Positions 33,662 to 42,673 of a stretch of DNA of 54,232 bases are shown one piece after another (the stretch's first letter is position 1; every line of letters begins with the position of its first letter). The position numbers and the translations under genes are program-made. The DNA lies in assembly GCA_031285165.1 (NCBI GenBank), contig JAITWR010000145.1:1-54232 (forward strand), read 5' to 3'. The notes beneath the pieces are model-generated. The model made no database searches and had not been told where the DNA came from. It worked only from the letters and a program-made list of their open reading frames with translations. This DNA is from Novosphingobium sp. GTDB taxonomy: Bacteria > Pseudomonadota > Alphaproteobacteria > Sphingomonadales > Sphingomonadaceae.

Positions 33662-34353
33662 CAAATCACCCTGTCGGTGTTGCGTGGGCCTTCCTTCTCG
33701 GAGAAATATTGCCCGGTTGCGGCGAAATAAACCATCTCGGCAACATTGGTGGCGTGGTCGCCGATGCGTTCCAGGTTGCGCGCCACGAACAGCAGTTGCG
33801 CCGCGCTGGAGATCGTCGCCGGGTTTTCCATCATGTGCGTGACCAGATTGCGGAACAGGCTGTTGTAGAAATTGTCGAGCTTCTCGTCGCGGTTGATCAC
33901 TTCGATCGCGAGCAGCGAGTCGCGGGCGCCATAGGCGTTGAGCACGTCGCGGACCATACCCTGAGCAATCTCGGCCATCGCCGGCACGAGAGTCAGCGGC
34001 TCGATCTTGGCGCGGCCTTCCATCTGGCCGACGCGCTTGGCGATGTTCTTGGCATAGTCGCCGATGCGCTCGATCACGCCCGAGATCTTGAGCGCGGCGA
34101 TCACGTCGCGCAGGTCGTCCGCCATCGGCGCCCGCAGCGCGATGATCTGCACCGCAAGCCGGTCCACTTCGGCCTCGAGCGCGTCGATCCGTGCGTCGGC
34201 GGCGACGATCTGCCCTGCTTTTTCCTCGTCGAGCCGCGCCAGTGCGTCGATCGCATCGCGGATCGCCACTTCGGCGAGGCCGCCCATTTCGGCGATGAGG
34301 CCGCGAAGCTGGCCGATCTCGCTGTCGAATGCCTTGACCGTATGTTTTGCCAT
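33661..34353 (-). CDS. phoU: Phosphate signalling protein PhoU
   Basis: 230 residues, two tandem three-helix PhoU repeats. The first has EIGQLRGLIAEMGGLAEVAI and the metal-binding pattern near IERIGDYAKNIAKR; the second has FVARNLERIGDHATNVAEMV, both with the E-R-x-x-D signature. PhoU links the PstSCAB transporter to PhoR and keeps the regulon off when phosphate is plentiful. The ATG at 34353 is used because the sequence upstream is pstB-like in another frame. It lies 11 bp after pstB and overlaps phoB by one base. Confidence 0.96.
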   Translation of the reverse strand: MAKHTVKAFDSEIGQLRGLIAEMGGLAEVAIRDAIDALARLDEEKAGQIVAADARIDALEAEVDRLAVQIIALRAPMADDLRDVIAALKISGVIERIGDYAKNIAKRVGQMEGRAKIEPLTLVPAMAEIAQGMVRDVLNAYGARDSLLAIEVINRDEKLDNFYNSLFRNLVTHMMENPATISSAAQLLFVARNLERIGDHATNVAEMVYFAATGQYFSEKEGPRNTDRVI

Positions 34354-34364
34354 GTCGATTTCCG

Positions 34365-35129
34365 TCACCCGTAGCGGCCGGTGATATAGTCTTTGGTGCG
34401 TTCTTCGCGCGGGTTGGTGAAAATATCGGACGTGTCGCCGTATTCCACCATGACACCCAGATGGAAGAAAGCGGTGCGTTGCGAAACGCGCGCTGCCTGC
34501 TGCATCGAATGGGTGACGATGACGATCGCGTAGCGTTCCTTGAGCTCGTCGATCAGTTCCTCGATGCGCGCGGTGGCGATCGGGTCGAGCGCCGAGCAGG
34601 GCTCGTCCATCAGAATCACCTCGGGGCTGACCGCGATCGCGCGGGCGATGCACAGGCGCTGCTGCTGGCCGCCCGAAAGCGCCGTGCCGGCATCGCTCAT
34701 CCGATCCTTGACCTCGTCCCACAGACCGGCGCGGCGCAGGGCTTTCTCGACGATCGCGTCCATCTCGGTGCGGTTGCCGGCAAGGCCGTGGATGCGCGCG
34801 CCATAAGCGACATTCTCGTAAATCGATTTGGGAAACGGATTGGGCTTCTGGAACACCATGCCGACGCGCGCGCGCAACTGGACCACGTCCATGCGGTCAT
34901 CATAGATGTTCTCGCCGTCAAGCTCGATCGTGCCCTCGACCCGGCACGCGGGGATCGTGTCGTTCATCCGGTTGAGCGTGCGCAGGAAAGTGGACTTGCC
35001 GCAGCCCGAAGGGCCGATGAAAGCGGTGACGATGCCGGCGTCGATGTCGATCGACACGTCATCGATCGCCTGCTTCGGGCCATAGAAGACGTTCACGTTG
35101 CGCGCGGAGATTTTGCGGGGTTCGCTCAT
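34365..35129 (-). CDS. pstB: Phosphate ABC transporter ATPase
   Basis: 254-residue ATP-binding subunit of the high-affinity phosphate importer. Walker [10 protein letters not shown] (39-47), [18 protein letters not shown] near 93-110 (a PstB hallmark), signature LSGGQQQR (151-158), Walker [14 protein letters not shown] and the switch His in [12 protein letters not shown] are all present. Gene order pstS-pstC-pstA-pstB-phoU is classical. The start codon is 3 bp after the pstA stop. Confidence 0.98.
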   Translation of the reverse strand: MSEPRKISARNVNVFYGPKQAIDDVSIDIDAGIVTAFIGPSGCGKSTFLRTLNRMNDTIPACRVEGTIELDGENIYDDRMDVVQLRARVGMVFQKPNPFPKSIYENVAYGARIHGLAGNRTEMDAIVEKALRRAGLWDEVKDRMSDAGTALSGGQQQRLCIARAIAVSPEVILMDEPCSALDPIATARIEELIDELKERYAIVIVTHSMQQAARVSQRTAFFHLGVMVEYGDTSDIFTNPREERTKDYITGRYG

Positions 35130-35132
35130 GGA

Positions 35133-36017
35133 TTACCAGCGGGTCTCGAACTTGTTGCGAAAATGGATGGCCAGGCCGTTCATCGCCAGCAGGAAGGCCA
35201 GCAGGACGATGATGGCGGCCGAAGTGTTCTGCACGAAAGCCGGGTCGATCTGGTCGGACCACAGGAAGATTTGCATCGGCAGCACGCTCGAGGGATCGGT
35301 GATGCCGCTTGCCGGCGTCGAGACGAAAGCGCGCATGCCGATCATCAGCAGCGGTGCGGTTTCGCCCAGCGCGCGGGCCATGCCGATGATCGTGCCGGTG
35401 AGGATGCCGGGCAGGGCGAGCGGCAGGACGTGGTGGAACACGGTCTGCACCGGGCTGGCGCCCACGCCCAGCGCGGCATCGCGGATCGAGGGAGGCACCG
35501 CCTTGATCGCGTTGCGGCCCGAGATCACGATCACCGGCATCGTCATCAGCGCCAGTGTCATGCCGCCGACCAGCGGGGATGAGCGCGGCAGGTGGGCGAA
35601 GTTGATGAAGACCGCGAGGCCGAGCAGGCCGAAGATGATCGAGGGCACTGCGGCCAGGTTGTTGATGGATACCTCGATCCAGTCGGTCCAGCGGTTTCTG
35701 GGCGCGAATTCCTCAAGATAGATCGCAGCCAGCACGCCCATGGGGAAGGACAGCAGCAGCGTTACTGCCATGGTGAGCAGCGAGCCCTTGACCGCGCCCC
35801 ACACGCCGGCGGTGGCGGCATCGGTGGAATCCGAGCCGGTCAGGAAAGACCAGTTGAGCCCGCCCAGCCCGTTCCTGGCCATGCTGAAAAGCAGCAGGGC
35901 GAGGAACAGGAGCGAGACGATGATCGCAGCGAGGCCCAGTGCGCGGAAACGGCGCTCGGCCGCGTGGCGCCGGGCGAGGCGGCGCTGGAATGCCGAAGAC
36001 TGCCGGTGATCACTCAT
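35133..36017 (-). CDS. pstA: Phosphate ABC transporter permease PstA
   Basis: 294 residues with a basic N-terminal region, a first membrane segment at about 29-50 and about five more. The permease EAA-type loop is AIKAVPPSIRDAALGVGASP, followed by VFHHVLPLALPGILTG and ARALGETAPLLMIG, typical of PstA. The ATG at 36017 overlaps the pstC stop by 8 bp; a GTG at 36026 is a less likely start. Forms the membrane channel with PstC. Confidence 0.96.
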   Translation of the reverse strand: MSDHRQSSAFQRRLARRHAAERRFRALGLAAIIVSLLFLALLLFSMARNGLGGLNWSFLTGSDSTDAATAGVWGAVKGSLLTMAVTLLLSFPMGVLAAIYLEEFAPRNRWTDWIEVSINNLAAVPSIIFGLLGLAVFINFAHLPRSSPLVGGMTLALMTMPVIVISGRNAIKAVPPSIRDAALGVGASPVQTVFHHVLPLALPGILTGTIIGMARALGETAPLLMIGMRAFVSTPASGITDPSSVLPMQIFLWSDQIDPAFVQNTSAAIIVLLAFLLAMNGLAIHFRNKFETRW

Positions 36018-37374
36018 AGGCTTCACGGAACCGTTTCACGACGCGCAGGGCGACGATGTTGAGGATGAGCGTGACGATGAAAAGCACGAAGCCGAGCGCG
36101 AAGGCCGAGAGCGTCTTCGGGCTGTCGAACTCCTGATCGCCGGTCAGCAACTGGACGATCTGATATGTCACCGTGGTCATGCTGTCGAAGGGATTGGCCG
36201 AGAGCCGCGCCGCCGCGCCTGCGGCCATGACCACGATCATCGTTTCGCCGATGGCGCGGCTCACCGCCAGCATCACGCCGGCGACGATGCCGGGCAGGGC
36301 GGCCGGCAGCAGCACGCGCTTGATCGTTTCGCTCCGGGTGGCGCCCATGGCGAGGCTGCCGTCGCGCATTGCCTGCGGCACCGCGGCGATACTGTCGTCG
36401 GCCATCGATGAAACGAAGGGAATGATCATCACGCCCATGACAAGGCCCGCGGCAAGCGCGCTCTCGGTCGACGGGTTTTCCTTGCCGAGCATGATCGCAA
36501 GGTCGCGGATCAGCGGTGCCACTGTCAGTGCGGCGAAATAGCCGTAAACCACTGTCGGGACGCCGGCGAGGATCTCCAGCATCGGCTTCAGCACTTTGCG
36601 CGTGGCCGCTGTTGCATATTGGGTCAGGTAGATCGCGCTCATCAGGCCGAGCGGGATGGCGACGACCATGGCGATGACCGCCCCGATGTAAAGCGTGCCC
36701 CAGAACAGCGGCACCGCGCCGAAATCCTCGCCGGTGGCGGCATCCTTGGGCGCCCAGTGCAGGCCGGTGAGGAAATCGACCGGCGAGATCCGGCTGAAGA
36801 ACAGCCCCGTCTCGTAAAGCAGCGAAGCGACGATGCCGACAGTGGTAAGGATCGCGATCAGCGAGGCGAGCAGCAGCGCGAACATCACTGCCCGTTCCAT
36901 CCGTGTGCGGGCGGGAAAGCCGGCGCGAACACGGGTGAAACCATAAGCGCCGCCGGCGAAAGCCAGCATCAGCGTCAGCATTCCGCCGGCCACGCCATAA
37001 CGCAGATCGGCGTCGTGCAGCGGCCCGGCCAGTTCGCTTGCCAGCGGGTTGAAAGCGGCTGCGGCGGGGTTGTCGGCCAGTTCCCGGGCTTCGGCCAGAA
37101 CCGCCTGGCGTTCCATGTCCATCGCCGGCAGCCGGGCCGCGACCGGCTGGGCGAGCACGGCGGATTCCACCAGGCCGGGCACGATCGCGCTCCACAGCGC
37201 CCAGAAAAGCAGCGCGGGGACGATGATCCACAGCGCCATGTGCCAGCCGTGATGGCCGGGCATCGAATGGAGCGAGCCGCGCCCGGTGTAGAGCCGCCCG
37301 GCCCGCGCGCGCGCGATATGCCGGCCGATGAGCCCCAGAGCCAGGATCACCGGCAGAACGATGGCGGAAGTCAT
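36010..37374 (-). CDS. pstC: Phosphate ABC transporter permease PstC, with N-terminal extension
   Basis: 454 residues, about 130 longer than E. coli PstC. The extra N-terminus has two hydrophobic segments (about 3-20, 46-66) around a soluble region rich in Ala and acidic residues (about 68-125). The canonical permease part follows: FWGTLYIGAVIAMVVAIPLG, ILAGVPTVVYGYFA, and the coupling loop AVPQAMRDGSLAMGATRSET with LPAALPGIVAG and SRAIGETMIVVMAAG. Such long PstC forms occur in alphaproteobacteria; the extension may contact PhoR, which here lacks membrane segments (inference). Lies 2 bp after pstS. Confidence 0.96.
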   Translation of the reverse strand: MTSAIVLPVILALGLIGRHIARARAGRLYTGRGSLHSMPGHHGWHMALWIIVPALLFWALWSAIVPGLVESAVLAQPVAARLPAMDMERQAVLAEARELADNPAAAAFNPLASELAGPLHDADLRYGVAGGMLTLMLAFAGGAYGFTRVRAGFPARTRMERAVMFALLLASLIAILTTVGIVASLLYETGLFFSRISPVDFLTGLHWAPKDAATGEDFGAVPLFWGTLYIGAVIAMVVAIPLGLMSAIYLTQYATAATRKVLKPMLEILAGVPTVVYGYFAALTVAPLIRDLAIMLGKENPSTESALAAGLVMGVMIIPFVSSMADDSIAAVPQAMRDGSLAMGATRSETIKRVLLPAALPGIVAGVMLAVSRAIGETMIVVMAAGAAARLSANPFDSMTTVTYQIVQLLTGDQEFDSPKTLSAFALGFVLFIVTLILNIVALRVVKRFREAYE

Positions 37375-37376
37375 GG

Positions 37377-38411
37377 CTATTTCAGGCCGGCAGGGTCCAT
37401 CGGGGTCATCTTGGCAGCGATGTCTGTATTCCTGGCGCGGACTTCGTCAGAGGCGATGACCATGCCTTTTTTCTTGAGGTAGCCGTCCGGCCCCCAGGCT
37501 TTGGGCCATTCGTTGACGTAGCCGGCAAGGCCCCTGACTGCGTTGAGGTGCTGCTGCTTGACGTAGATGAACAGCGGCCGCGCGCCGGGGTAGGAGAAAT
37601 CGACGATGCTCTGATAGCTCGGCACTATGCCCGACATCGGGATGCCTTTCAATTTGTCGGGGTTCTCCTCAAGGAACGAATAGCCGAAAATGCCGATCGC
37701 CCTGGGGTTCTGCGAAATCTTCTGGACGATCAGGTTGTCGTACTCGCCGGAATCGACATAGGCGCCGTCGTCGCGGACTTCGGTGCATATTTTCTTGCGC
37801 TCATCCTCTTTCAGCGCCTTGACGGCGGTATCGCTCTCGCAGCCTCTGGTGAGGATCAGATCGGCCAGCGCGTCGCGCGTGCCCGAAGTCGTCGGCGGGC
37901 CATAGACCAGGATCGGCTGCGCCGGCAGCTTCGGGTTGACCTCGCTCCACAGCCTGGCCGTGTTGGCCTTGCCGAAGGGCCTGGCGGCGAGCGCCTTGTA
38001 AACGTCGAGCGGGGTCAGTTGCATGCCCGGCCCGTTCTTCGCCTCGGCAAAGGCGATGCCGTCGAGCCCGACCTGGATTTCGACGATCCCGGTTACTCCG
38101 TTCTTCTGGCAGTCGGCATATTCCGACGCCTTCATCCGCCGCGAGGCGTTCTCGATATCGGGATGGCGCGCGCCCACGCCCGCGCAGAACAGCTTCATCC
38201 CCGCGCCCGTCCCGGTTGATTCGATCACCGGCGACTTGCCGCCCGCCTTGCCCGCCTGCTCGGCCACCGCCGTTGCGAACGGGTAGAGCGTCGAGGATCC
38301 CACTGCCCGCACGAAATCGCGCGATCCCCGCGCGCCCCCGCTGCTGCTCCCGCATCCTCCGACAGCCGCAAGCGATACCGCCGCTATGCCGAACGTGATG
38401 GCCTTGCGCAT
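37377..38411 (-). CDS. pstS: Phosphate-binding protein PstS, lipoprotein type
   Basis: 344 residues. The signal ends in the lipobox AVGGC with Cys20, so this periplasmic binding protein is predicted to be lipid-anchored. Phosphate-contacting loops VGSSTLYPF (about 37-45), ESTGTGAGMK (about 64-73) and TSGTRDALADL are conserved. First gene of the pstSCAB-phoU-phoB operon, with a Pho box 50-67 bp upstream of the ATG. Lipid anchoring is not usual for E. coli PstS but is found elsewhere. Confidence 0.96.
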   Translation of the reverse strand: MRKAITFGIAAVSLAAVGGCGSSSGGARGSRDFVRAVGSSTLYPFATAVAEQAGKAGGKSPVIESTGTGAGMKLFCAGVGARHPDIENASRRMKASEYADCQKNGVTGIVEIQVGLDGIAFAEAKNGPGMQLTPLDVYKALAARPFGKANTARLWSEVNPKLPAQPILVYGPPTTSGTRDALADLILTRGCESDTAVKALKEDERKKICTEVRDDGAYVDSGEYDNLIVQKISQNPRAIGIFGYSFLEENPDKLKGIPMSGIVPSYQSIVDFSYPGARPLFIYVKQQHLNAVRGLAGYVNEWPKAWGPDGYLKKKGMVIASDEVRARNTDIAAKMTPMDPAGLK

Positions 38412-38460
38412 GAGAACCCCTTGAATCGAACTGCCTATGCGCCCCTCCTATCGGTGCCGC

Positions 38461-38478
38461 ATGACACTTTTATGACAA
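38461..38478 (-). promoter_or_regulatory. Pho box of the pst operon
   Basis: On the minus strand the sequence TTGTCATAAAAGTGTCAT consists of two 7-bp half-sites, each 6/7 to CTGTCAT, 11 bp apart, which is the standard PhoB binding arrangement. It lies between the phoR stop and the pstS start, so PhoB~P would activate pstSCAB-phoU-phoB. Confidence 0.88.
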
Positions 38479-38487
38479 GGCGGGCGC

Positions 38488-39474
38488 TCAACCCTTGCGC
38501 AAAGGCAGCATCAGCGATGCCGTCGTGCCTTCGCCGGGGCGTGTGGTGATGTCGAAACGGCCGCGGTGGCGCTCGACGATATGCTTGACGATCGACAGGC
38601 CCAGTCCCGTGCCGCCGGCGGCACGGCTGCGGCTGGTGTCGGCGCGATAAAACCGCTCGGTAAGGCGGGGCAGGTGTTCGGGCGGGATGCCTTCGCCCTC
38701 GTCGCGGACCGCAACCGAGAGCCAGCCGGTGCGGGTCGCCTCGAGCGTCACCGTCACCGGCCCGCCCGGCTTGCCGTATTTCAGCGCGTTGTCGATAAGA
38801 TTGCGGATCACTTGCGCCATCTGGCCGCGGTCGCCGGCGATGACCGCGCTCTCGCAGTTGCCCGTGACCGCTATATTCGCGCCTTCGCGGAATTCGCCGG
38901 TCACTTCGCGCGCCAGTGCCGCCATATCGACCGCGTCATGCGGAACTTCGTGCTTCACCGCCTCGATGCGCGAAAGCGACATCAGATCCTCGACCAGCGC
39001 CTGCATGCGCAGCGCCTCGTGCCGGATGATGCCGAGAAAGCGTTCGCGCGTTGCCGTGTCGGTGCCGGCCTTGGGCGTCAGCAGCGTCTCGACATAGCCG
39101 AGCACCGCCGCGAGCGGGGTGCGCAACTCGTGGCTGGCATTGGCGACGAAATCGGCATGCGCGCGCGCGGTGCTGACCCGCACCGAGAGATCGTACAGCG
39201 TCACCAGCCGTTCACCCGGCCCGACGACGTGGCAATCGACTTCCCACAGGCTGCCGCCGACCGAAAGCCCGTCGATTCGCGCAGTGCCGCCGGCATCGTC
39301 GAGAATCACCGCGATCGCATCGGGATTGCGGATGGCGATGCGCACGTCCTGGCCGACGATATGGCCGCCGAGCAGCGCCTTGGCGGCGGAATTGGCGAAA
39401 GTGACCTGCCCACGCACGATGCCGAGGGCCGGCGTCTGGATATGTTCGAAAAGGTGGACGCCTGCGAGTGCCAT
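38488..39474 (-). CDS. phoR: Phosphate regulon sensor histidine kinase PhoR, without membrane segments
   Basis: 328 residues. A PAS-like N-terminal region (about 5-100) leads into the HisKA domain with phospho-acceptor His115 in NASHELRTPLAAVLGYVETL, and the ATPase domain shows the N box VIRNLIDNALKYGK, DEGEGIPPEHLPRLTERFYR and GGTGLGLSIVKHI. E. coli PhoR has N-terminal membrane helices; none are visible here, so the kinase is probably cytosolic or recruited by PhoU/PstC. The ATG at 39474 is chosen; the frame continues upstream across antisense glk sequence. Adjacent to the Pho box and pst operon. Confidence 0.93.
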   Translation of the reverse strand: MALAGVHLFEHIQTPALGIVRGQVTFANSAAKALLGGHIVGQDVRIAIRNPDAIAVILDDAGGTARIDGLSVGGSLWEVDCHVVGPGERLVTLYDLSVRVSTARAHADFVANASHELRTPLAAVLGYVETLLTPKAGTDTATRERFLGIIRHEALRMQALVEDLMSLSRIEAVKHEVPHDAVDMAALAREVTGEFREGANIAVTGNCESAVIAGDRGQMAQVIRNLIDNALKYGKPGGPVTVTLEATRTGWLSVAVRDEGEGIPPEHLPRLTERFYRADTSRSRAAGGTGLGLSIVKHIVERHRGRFDITTRPGEGTTASLMLPLRKG

Positions 39475-39485
39475 CGGCACGCCTT

Positions 39486-39524
39486 CTAGAGCAGGATGCG
39501 CGAAAGTGGGAACCCGGTTTCGCG
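39486..39524. repeat. Alphaproteobacterial intergenic hairpin repeat
   Basis: The sequence CTAGAGCAGGATGCGCGAAA followed by GTGGGAACCCGGTTTCGCG has a CGCGAAA/TTTCGCG stem (39499-39505, 39518-39524) around GTGGGAACCCGG. Its wording resembles the dispersed repeat with AAGTGGGAACCGGTTT known from many alphaproteobacterial genomes. It lies between divergent phoR and glk. Confidence 0.55.
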
Positions 39525-39654
39525 TGCGGCATTGTCCGCCCCGGCGCGGTCGGCTATCCTGCCGGGCGCATGTTGCCTCCCTGGGCAACTCCCCGGCCGG
39601 ATGAAGTTTTACACGCGCGAGGGCGGCAATGCCGGAATTGGCCGAGGGGTAGGA

Positions 39655-40623
39655 ATGGAACTGGTCGCGGTCGATATCGGCGGCACCCATGTCCGCTTTG
39701 CCGTCGCCACGCTGACGGCGCAAGGGACCGTCACGCTCGGCGAGACGCTGACGCTGCGCACCGCAGACCACACCACGTTCCTCGCCGCCTGGCACGCATT
39801 CGCCCGCCGGTACGGCGGCAGGCTGCCGCGCGCGGTGGCACTGTCGGTCGCTGCGCCGGTTGCGGGTGCAGAGATCAGGCTGGTCAACAATCCCTGGACG
39901 ATCCCGCGCGCAACGATCGCCGCGCAAATCGGTGTCGATCATATCCTGATCCTCAACGATTTCGCCGCGGTGGGCCATGCCGTTGCCAACCTGCCCGAAG
40001 ATTGCTTCGCGCATGTGTGCGGCCCCGATCGGCCGTTGCCGGTCGCAGGCACGATCAGCATTCTCGGCCCCGGCACCGGCCTCGGCATCGCGCATGTCTG
40101 GCGCGACGAGGCGGGCTACCGTGTCCAGGCGACCGAAGGCGGGCATTTTTCCTTCGCGCCGATCGATCCGTGTGACGACAGGCTGCTCGCGCGCCTCAGG
40201 CAGCGCCATGCCCGTGTCTCGGCCGAGCGCGTGGCAGCGGGGCCGGGCATCGTCGATATCCATGCGGTGCTGGCCGGGGAGCACGGGCACGATGCGCCCG
40301 CCTGCGACGACAGGACGATCTGGCAACAGGGCATTTCCCGCCGGGAACCGCTCGCGGCCGAGGCGGTCGAACGCTTCTGCCGCCAGCTCGGTGCGATCGC
40401 GGGCGACGTGACGCTGGTGCAGGGCGGCAGCGCTTGCGTGATTGCCGGCGGCCTTGGGCTCAGACTCAGGGACGTTCTGCCGGAATCGGGCTTTGGCCGG
40501 TATTTCCGCGCCAAGGGGCGCTTTACCGGGACCATGGCCGCGATGCCGGTCAAGCTCATCGTTCATCCGCAGCCGGGGCTGTTCGGCGCCGCGGCCGCTT
40601 TTGCCGGGGAATATGCCGCGTGA
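39655..40623 (+). CDS. glk: Glucokinase
   Basis: ATP-dependent glucose 6-kinase of the bacterial Glk family, 322 residues. The phosphate-1 loop VDIGGTHVRFA (about 6-16), NNPWTI, the catalytic Asp in ILILNDFAAVGHAVANL (about 102), the adenosine loop LGPGTGLGIAHV and TEGGHFSFAPID are all diagnostic. The ATG at 39655 follows GAGGGGTAGGA; a longer frame from 39496 begins inside the hairpin repeat. Stands alone and divergent from phoR. Feeds glucose into the Entner-Doudoroff pathway, usual in sphingomonads. Confidence 0.95.
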   Translation: MELVAVDIGGTHVRFAVATLTAQGTVTLGETLTLRTADHTTFLAAWHAFARRYGGRLPRAVALSVAAPVAGAEIRLVNNPWTIPRATIAAQIGVDHILILNDFAAVGHAVANLPEDCFAHVCGPDRPLPVAGTISILGPGTGLGIAHVWRDEAGYRVQATEGGHFSFAPIDPCDDRLLARLRQRHARVSAERVAAGPGIVDIHAVLAGEHGHDAPACDDRTIWQQGISRREPLAAEAVERFCRQLGAIAGDVTLVQGGSACVIAGGLGLRLRDVLPESGFGRYFRAKGRFTGTMAAMPVKLIVHPQPGLFGAAAAFAGEYAA

Positions 40624-40659
40624 GCCGCCCGGCCGCTTGTTGAATTTCGCCTCGGCCTC

Positions 40660-41568
40660 TCAAGCCTTCGGCGCGCGGCGCGCCGGCGCTTTGGCGAGAT
40701 TCCATCCGCCGGCACCCGGCCGCGCCACGAGATTGCCGATCGAGGCGGTCCTGCCCGCCGCCAGCGCATCGAACAGCCGGGCCACGGCGCTGCCGCGCGG
40801 TTCCTCGCCGTCAAGCTGCATCACGATCCGCGTGAGCACGCGCAAGGCGATCGCGCGCGGGGCCTGCGGGCGGTAAGTCACGCCCGGCCCCCCGGCGCTC
40901 ACACATTCGGCCCATTCGCGCCGCGCCGCCCAGTCGAGCGCGGCGTTGGCATCGGCGAGATGGGCGGCGCTTTCGGCAATCGCTGGCACGTCCAGCCAGC
41001 CAGCGCCGGCCAGCGCCTTGCGCAGCCGGGCACGGTCGAAGCGGTCGTCGGCGTTGCCCGGATCCTGCGCCGCGGTGATTCCCGCCTGCCCGACGATTGC
41101 GGCAAGCTCGGCTTTCCGCCAGCCCAGCAGCGGGCGCAGGAGCGGGATGGCGGTCTGCGGAACCACGCTGCGGGCGCGGGCGCCGGCAAGTCCGGCGACA
41201 CCGCTGGCGCGATTCAGCCGCAACAGCAGCGTTTCCGCCTGGTCATCGGCGTGATGCGCGGTGAGCAGGGCGGCGAGCTTGCGCGCTGCGATCCAGTCGG
41301 CAAGCGCGCCATAACGCGCGCGGCGCGCTTCGGACTGGATATTACCGGAAGCGACCGTGACCGTCAGGATCGTATGCGGAACGCCAAGCGCCGCGCAGAT
41401 TGCCGCCACACCATGCGCTTCGGCCGCACTTTCGCGGCGCAGCCCATGGTCGACCGTCGCGGCCTCGACCTCTCCCGGCATGGCTGCCGTGGCGAGCAGC
41501 AGCAGGGCCAGGCTGTCCGGCCCGCCAGAAACCGCAAGGCCGATCGCCCCGCTTTCCGGCCGGAGCAT
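40660..41568 (-). CDS. tilS: tRNA(Ile)-lysidine synthetase
   Basis: Modifies C34 of the AUA-decoding tRNA(Ile) to lysidine with ATP and lysine; essential. The P-loop SGGPDS is at 14-19, followed by TVDHGLRRESAAEAHGVAA and TAHHADDQAETLLLRL, the standard N-type ATP-pyrophosphatase motifs. 302 residues with no obvious full-length TilS C-terminal domains, so it is a short form as in other alphaproteobacteria. Only 13 residues precede the P-loop from the ATG at 41568; upstream in-frame codons include CTG but no ATG or GTG. Lies 52 bp after cpoB. Confidence 0.93.
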   Translation of the reverse strand: MLRPESGAIGLAVSGGPDSLALLLLATAAMPGEVEAATVDHGLRRESAAEAHGVAAICAALGVPHTILTVTVASGNIQSEARRARYGALADWIAARKLAALLTAHHADDQAETLLLRLNRASGVAGLAGARARSVVPQTAIPLLRPLLGWRKAELAAIVGQAGITAAQDPGNADDRFDRARLRKALAGAGWLDVPAIAESAAHLADANAALDWAARREWAECVSAGGPGVTYRPQAPRAIALRVLTRIVMQLDGEEPRGSAVARLFDALAAGRTASIGNLVARPGAGGWNLAKAPARRAPKA

Positions 41569-41620
41569 GCGCAGATCGTCGGAAAAACGCGCGATCGGCG
41601 CGGATCCGGGCGGCGGAATG

Positions 41621-42601
41621 CTATTTATTGCACTTAACCCCGGCGCGGGTGGTATCGTACTGGCTTTTCAGCCGTCCGGCTGCTTCGGCCGCATAAGCCT
41701 CGCTGAATTCGGCGAGCGCGATGCAGGCGCGGTTCGTGTCCTTGAGCTGGCGCATCGTTTCCGCAAGATAGAGCAGGCTGTCGGCAGAGCGTGCGCCGTT
41801 CTTGCCGGACTGGTAGTTTTGCAGGAACCAGGTAGCCGCATCGCGCGGCTTGCCATCTTCGAGATAGGCACGGCCGAGCAGGTTGCGCGCATAGCTCATG
41901 CGCTGATGGCGCGGATAGCGGTTGATGAACAGTTGCAACTGCTGTTCCGCTTCGGGGTAGAACCTGGCTTCCCATAGCCGGAAACCATAGGAATATTCAT
42001 CCTCGCCCGGATCGTCGGTCGCGGGCTTTTCGATCGCGCGCACCGCGGCGAGCCGCTGTGCCGAAGGCGCTGCCGTCGCTGTCGTGCGCGCAGGTGCGAG
42101 CTTGGGCACCGGGGGGGGCGCCGGGGTGGTTGCGCCCGTCGATGCCGGACCAGAAGGGCCAGCGCCCGCTCCTGCATTCGTCTCCGGTGATTCCGGGCTC
42201 GCTTCCGCAGCGGGGGCAGGCCCCATCCGCGCTTCGAGCTGGGCAAGCCGGTTCGTGGCCTGCTCCACTTGCGCGGTCAGGCGGGCAATCTGCCCTTCGA
42301 CCGAATCCATGCGGTTCAGCAGGTCTGTTACCGGCGTAGTCGCGGGCGGGCTCACGGCGGGCGCCGCGGGCTGATTCGGGGAAATTTCCGGTGTGAAGAC
42401 CTTGCCGGCGCCGCCCGGAAAGACCTGGCGCTGGAGCGCGCGGATTTCGGCTTCCATCTTGCGTATGCGCGCCTCGGCCCTCGTCTCCTGGCCTCTCGTA
42501 TCCTGAGCCGAGGCCGGCACTGCCGAGCCGATCAGCACCACTGCCAGCGCGGACATCGCCCCCGCCCCCACCGGGCCGATCCGCCCGCGCCATTTCGTCA
42601 T
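41621..42601 (-). CDS. cpoB: Cell division coordinator CpoB (YbgF), Tol-Pal associated
   Basis: 326 residues. A signal peptide (1-32, cut after ASAQ) is followed by an N-terminal coiled-coil segment with ETRAEARIRKMEAEIRALQR, a second one (MDSVEGQIARLTAQVEQATN), a Pro/Ala-rich linker and C-terminal TPR repeats with YSYGFRLWEARFYPEAEQQL and NLLGRAYLEDGKPRDAATWF. CpoB couples peptidoglycan synthesis to outer-membrane constriction through TolA. tol-pal genes are not in this window. Located between a RodZ-like gene and tilS, same strand. Confidence 0.9.
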   Translation of the reverse strand: MTKWRGRIGPVGAGAMSALAVVLIGSAVPASAQDTRGQETRAEARIRKMEAEIRALQRQVFPGGAGKVFTPEISPNQPAAPAVSPPATTPVTDLLNRMDSVEGQIARLTAQVEQATNRLAQLEARMGPAPAAEASPESPETNAGAGAGPSGPASTGATTPAPPPVPKLAPARTTATAAPSAQRLAAVRAIEKPATDDPGEDEYSYGFRLWEARFYPEAEQQLQLFINRYPRHQRMSYARNLLGRAYLEDGKPRDAATWFLQNYQSGKNGARSADSLLYLAETMRQLKDTNRACIALAEFSEAYAAEAAGRLKSQYDTTRAGVKCNK

Positions 42602-42673
42602 CGTTGCACCTGGTCTTGCTGCCCTATGGCCGTTCACTGATTGCCGCACTCCGCCCCCGGTGTCGAGAGGCCG

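Noticed and set aside
39475..40566. Upstream extension of the phoR frame (to 692 codons)
   Set aside because: It is antisense to glk, which has unmistakable glucokinase motifs; phoR begins at 39474.
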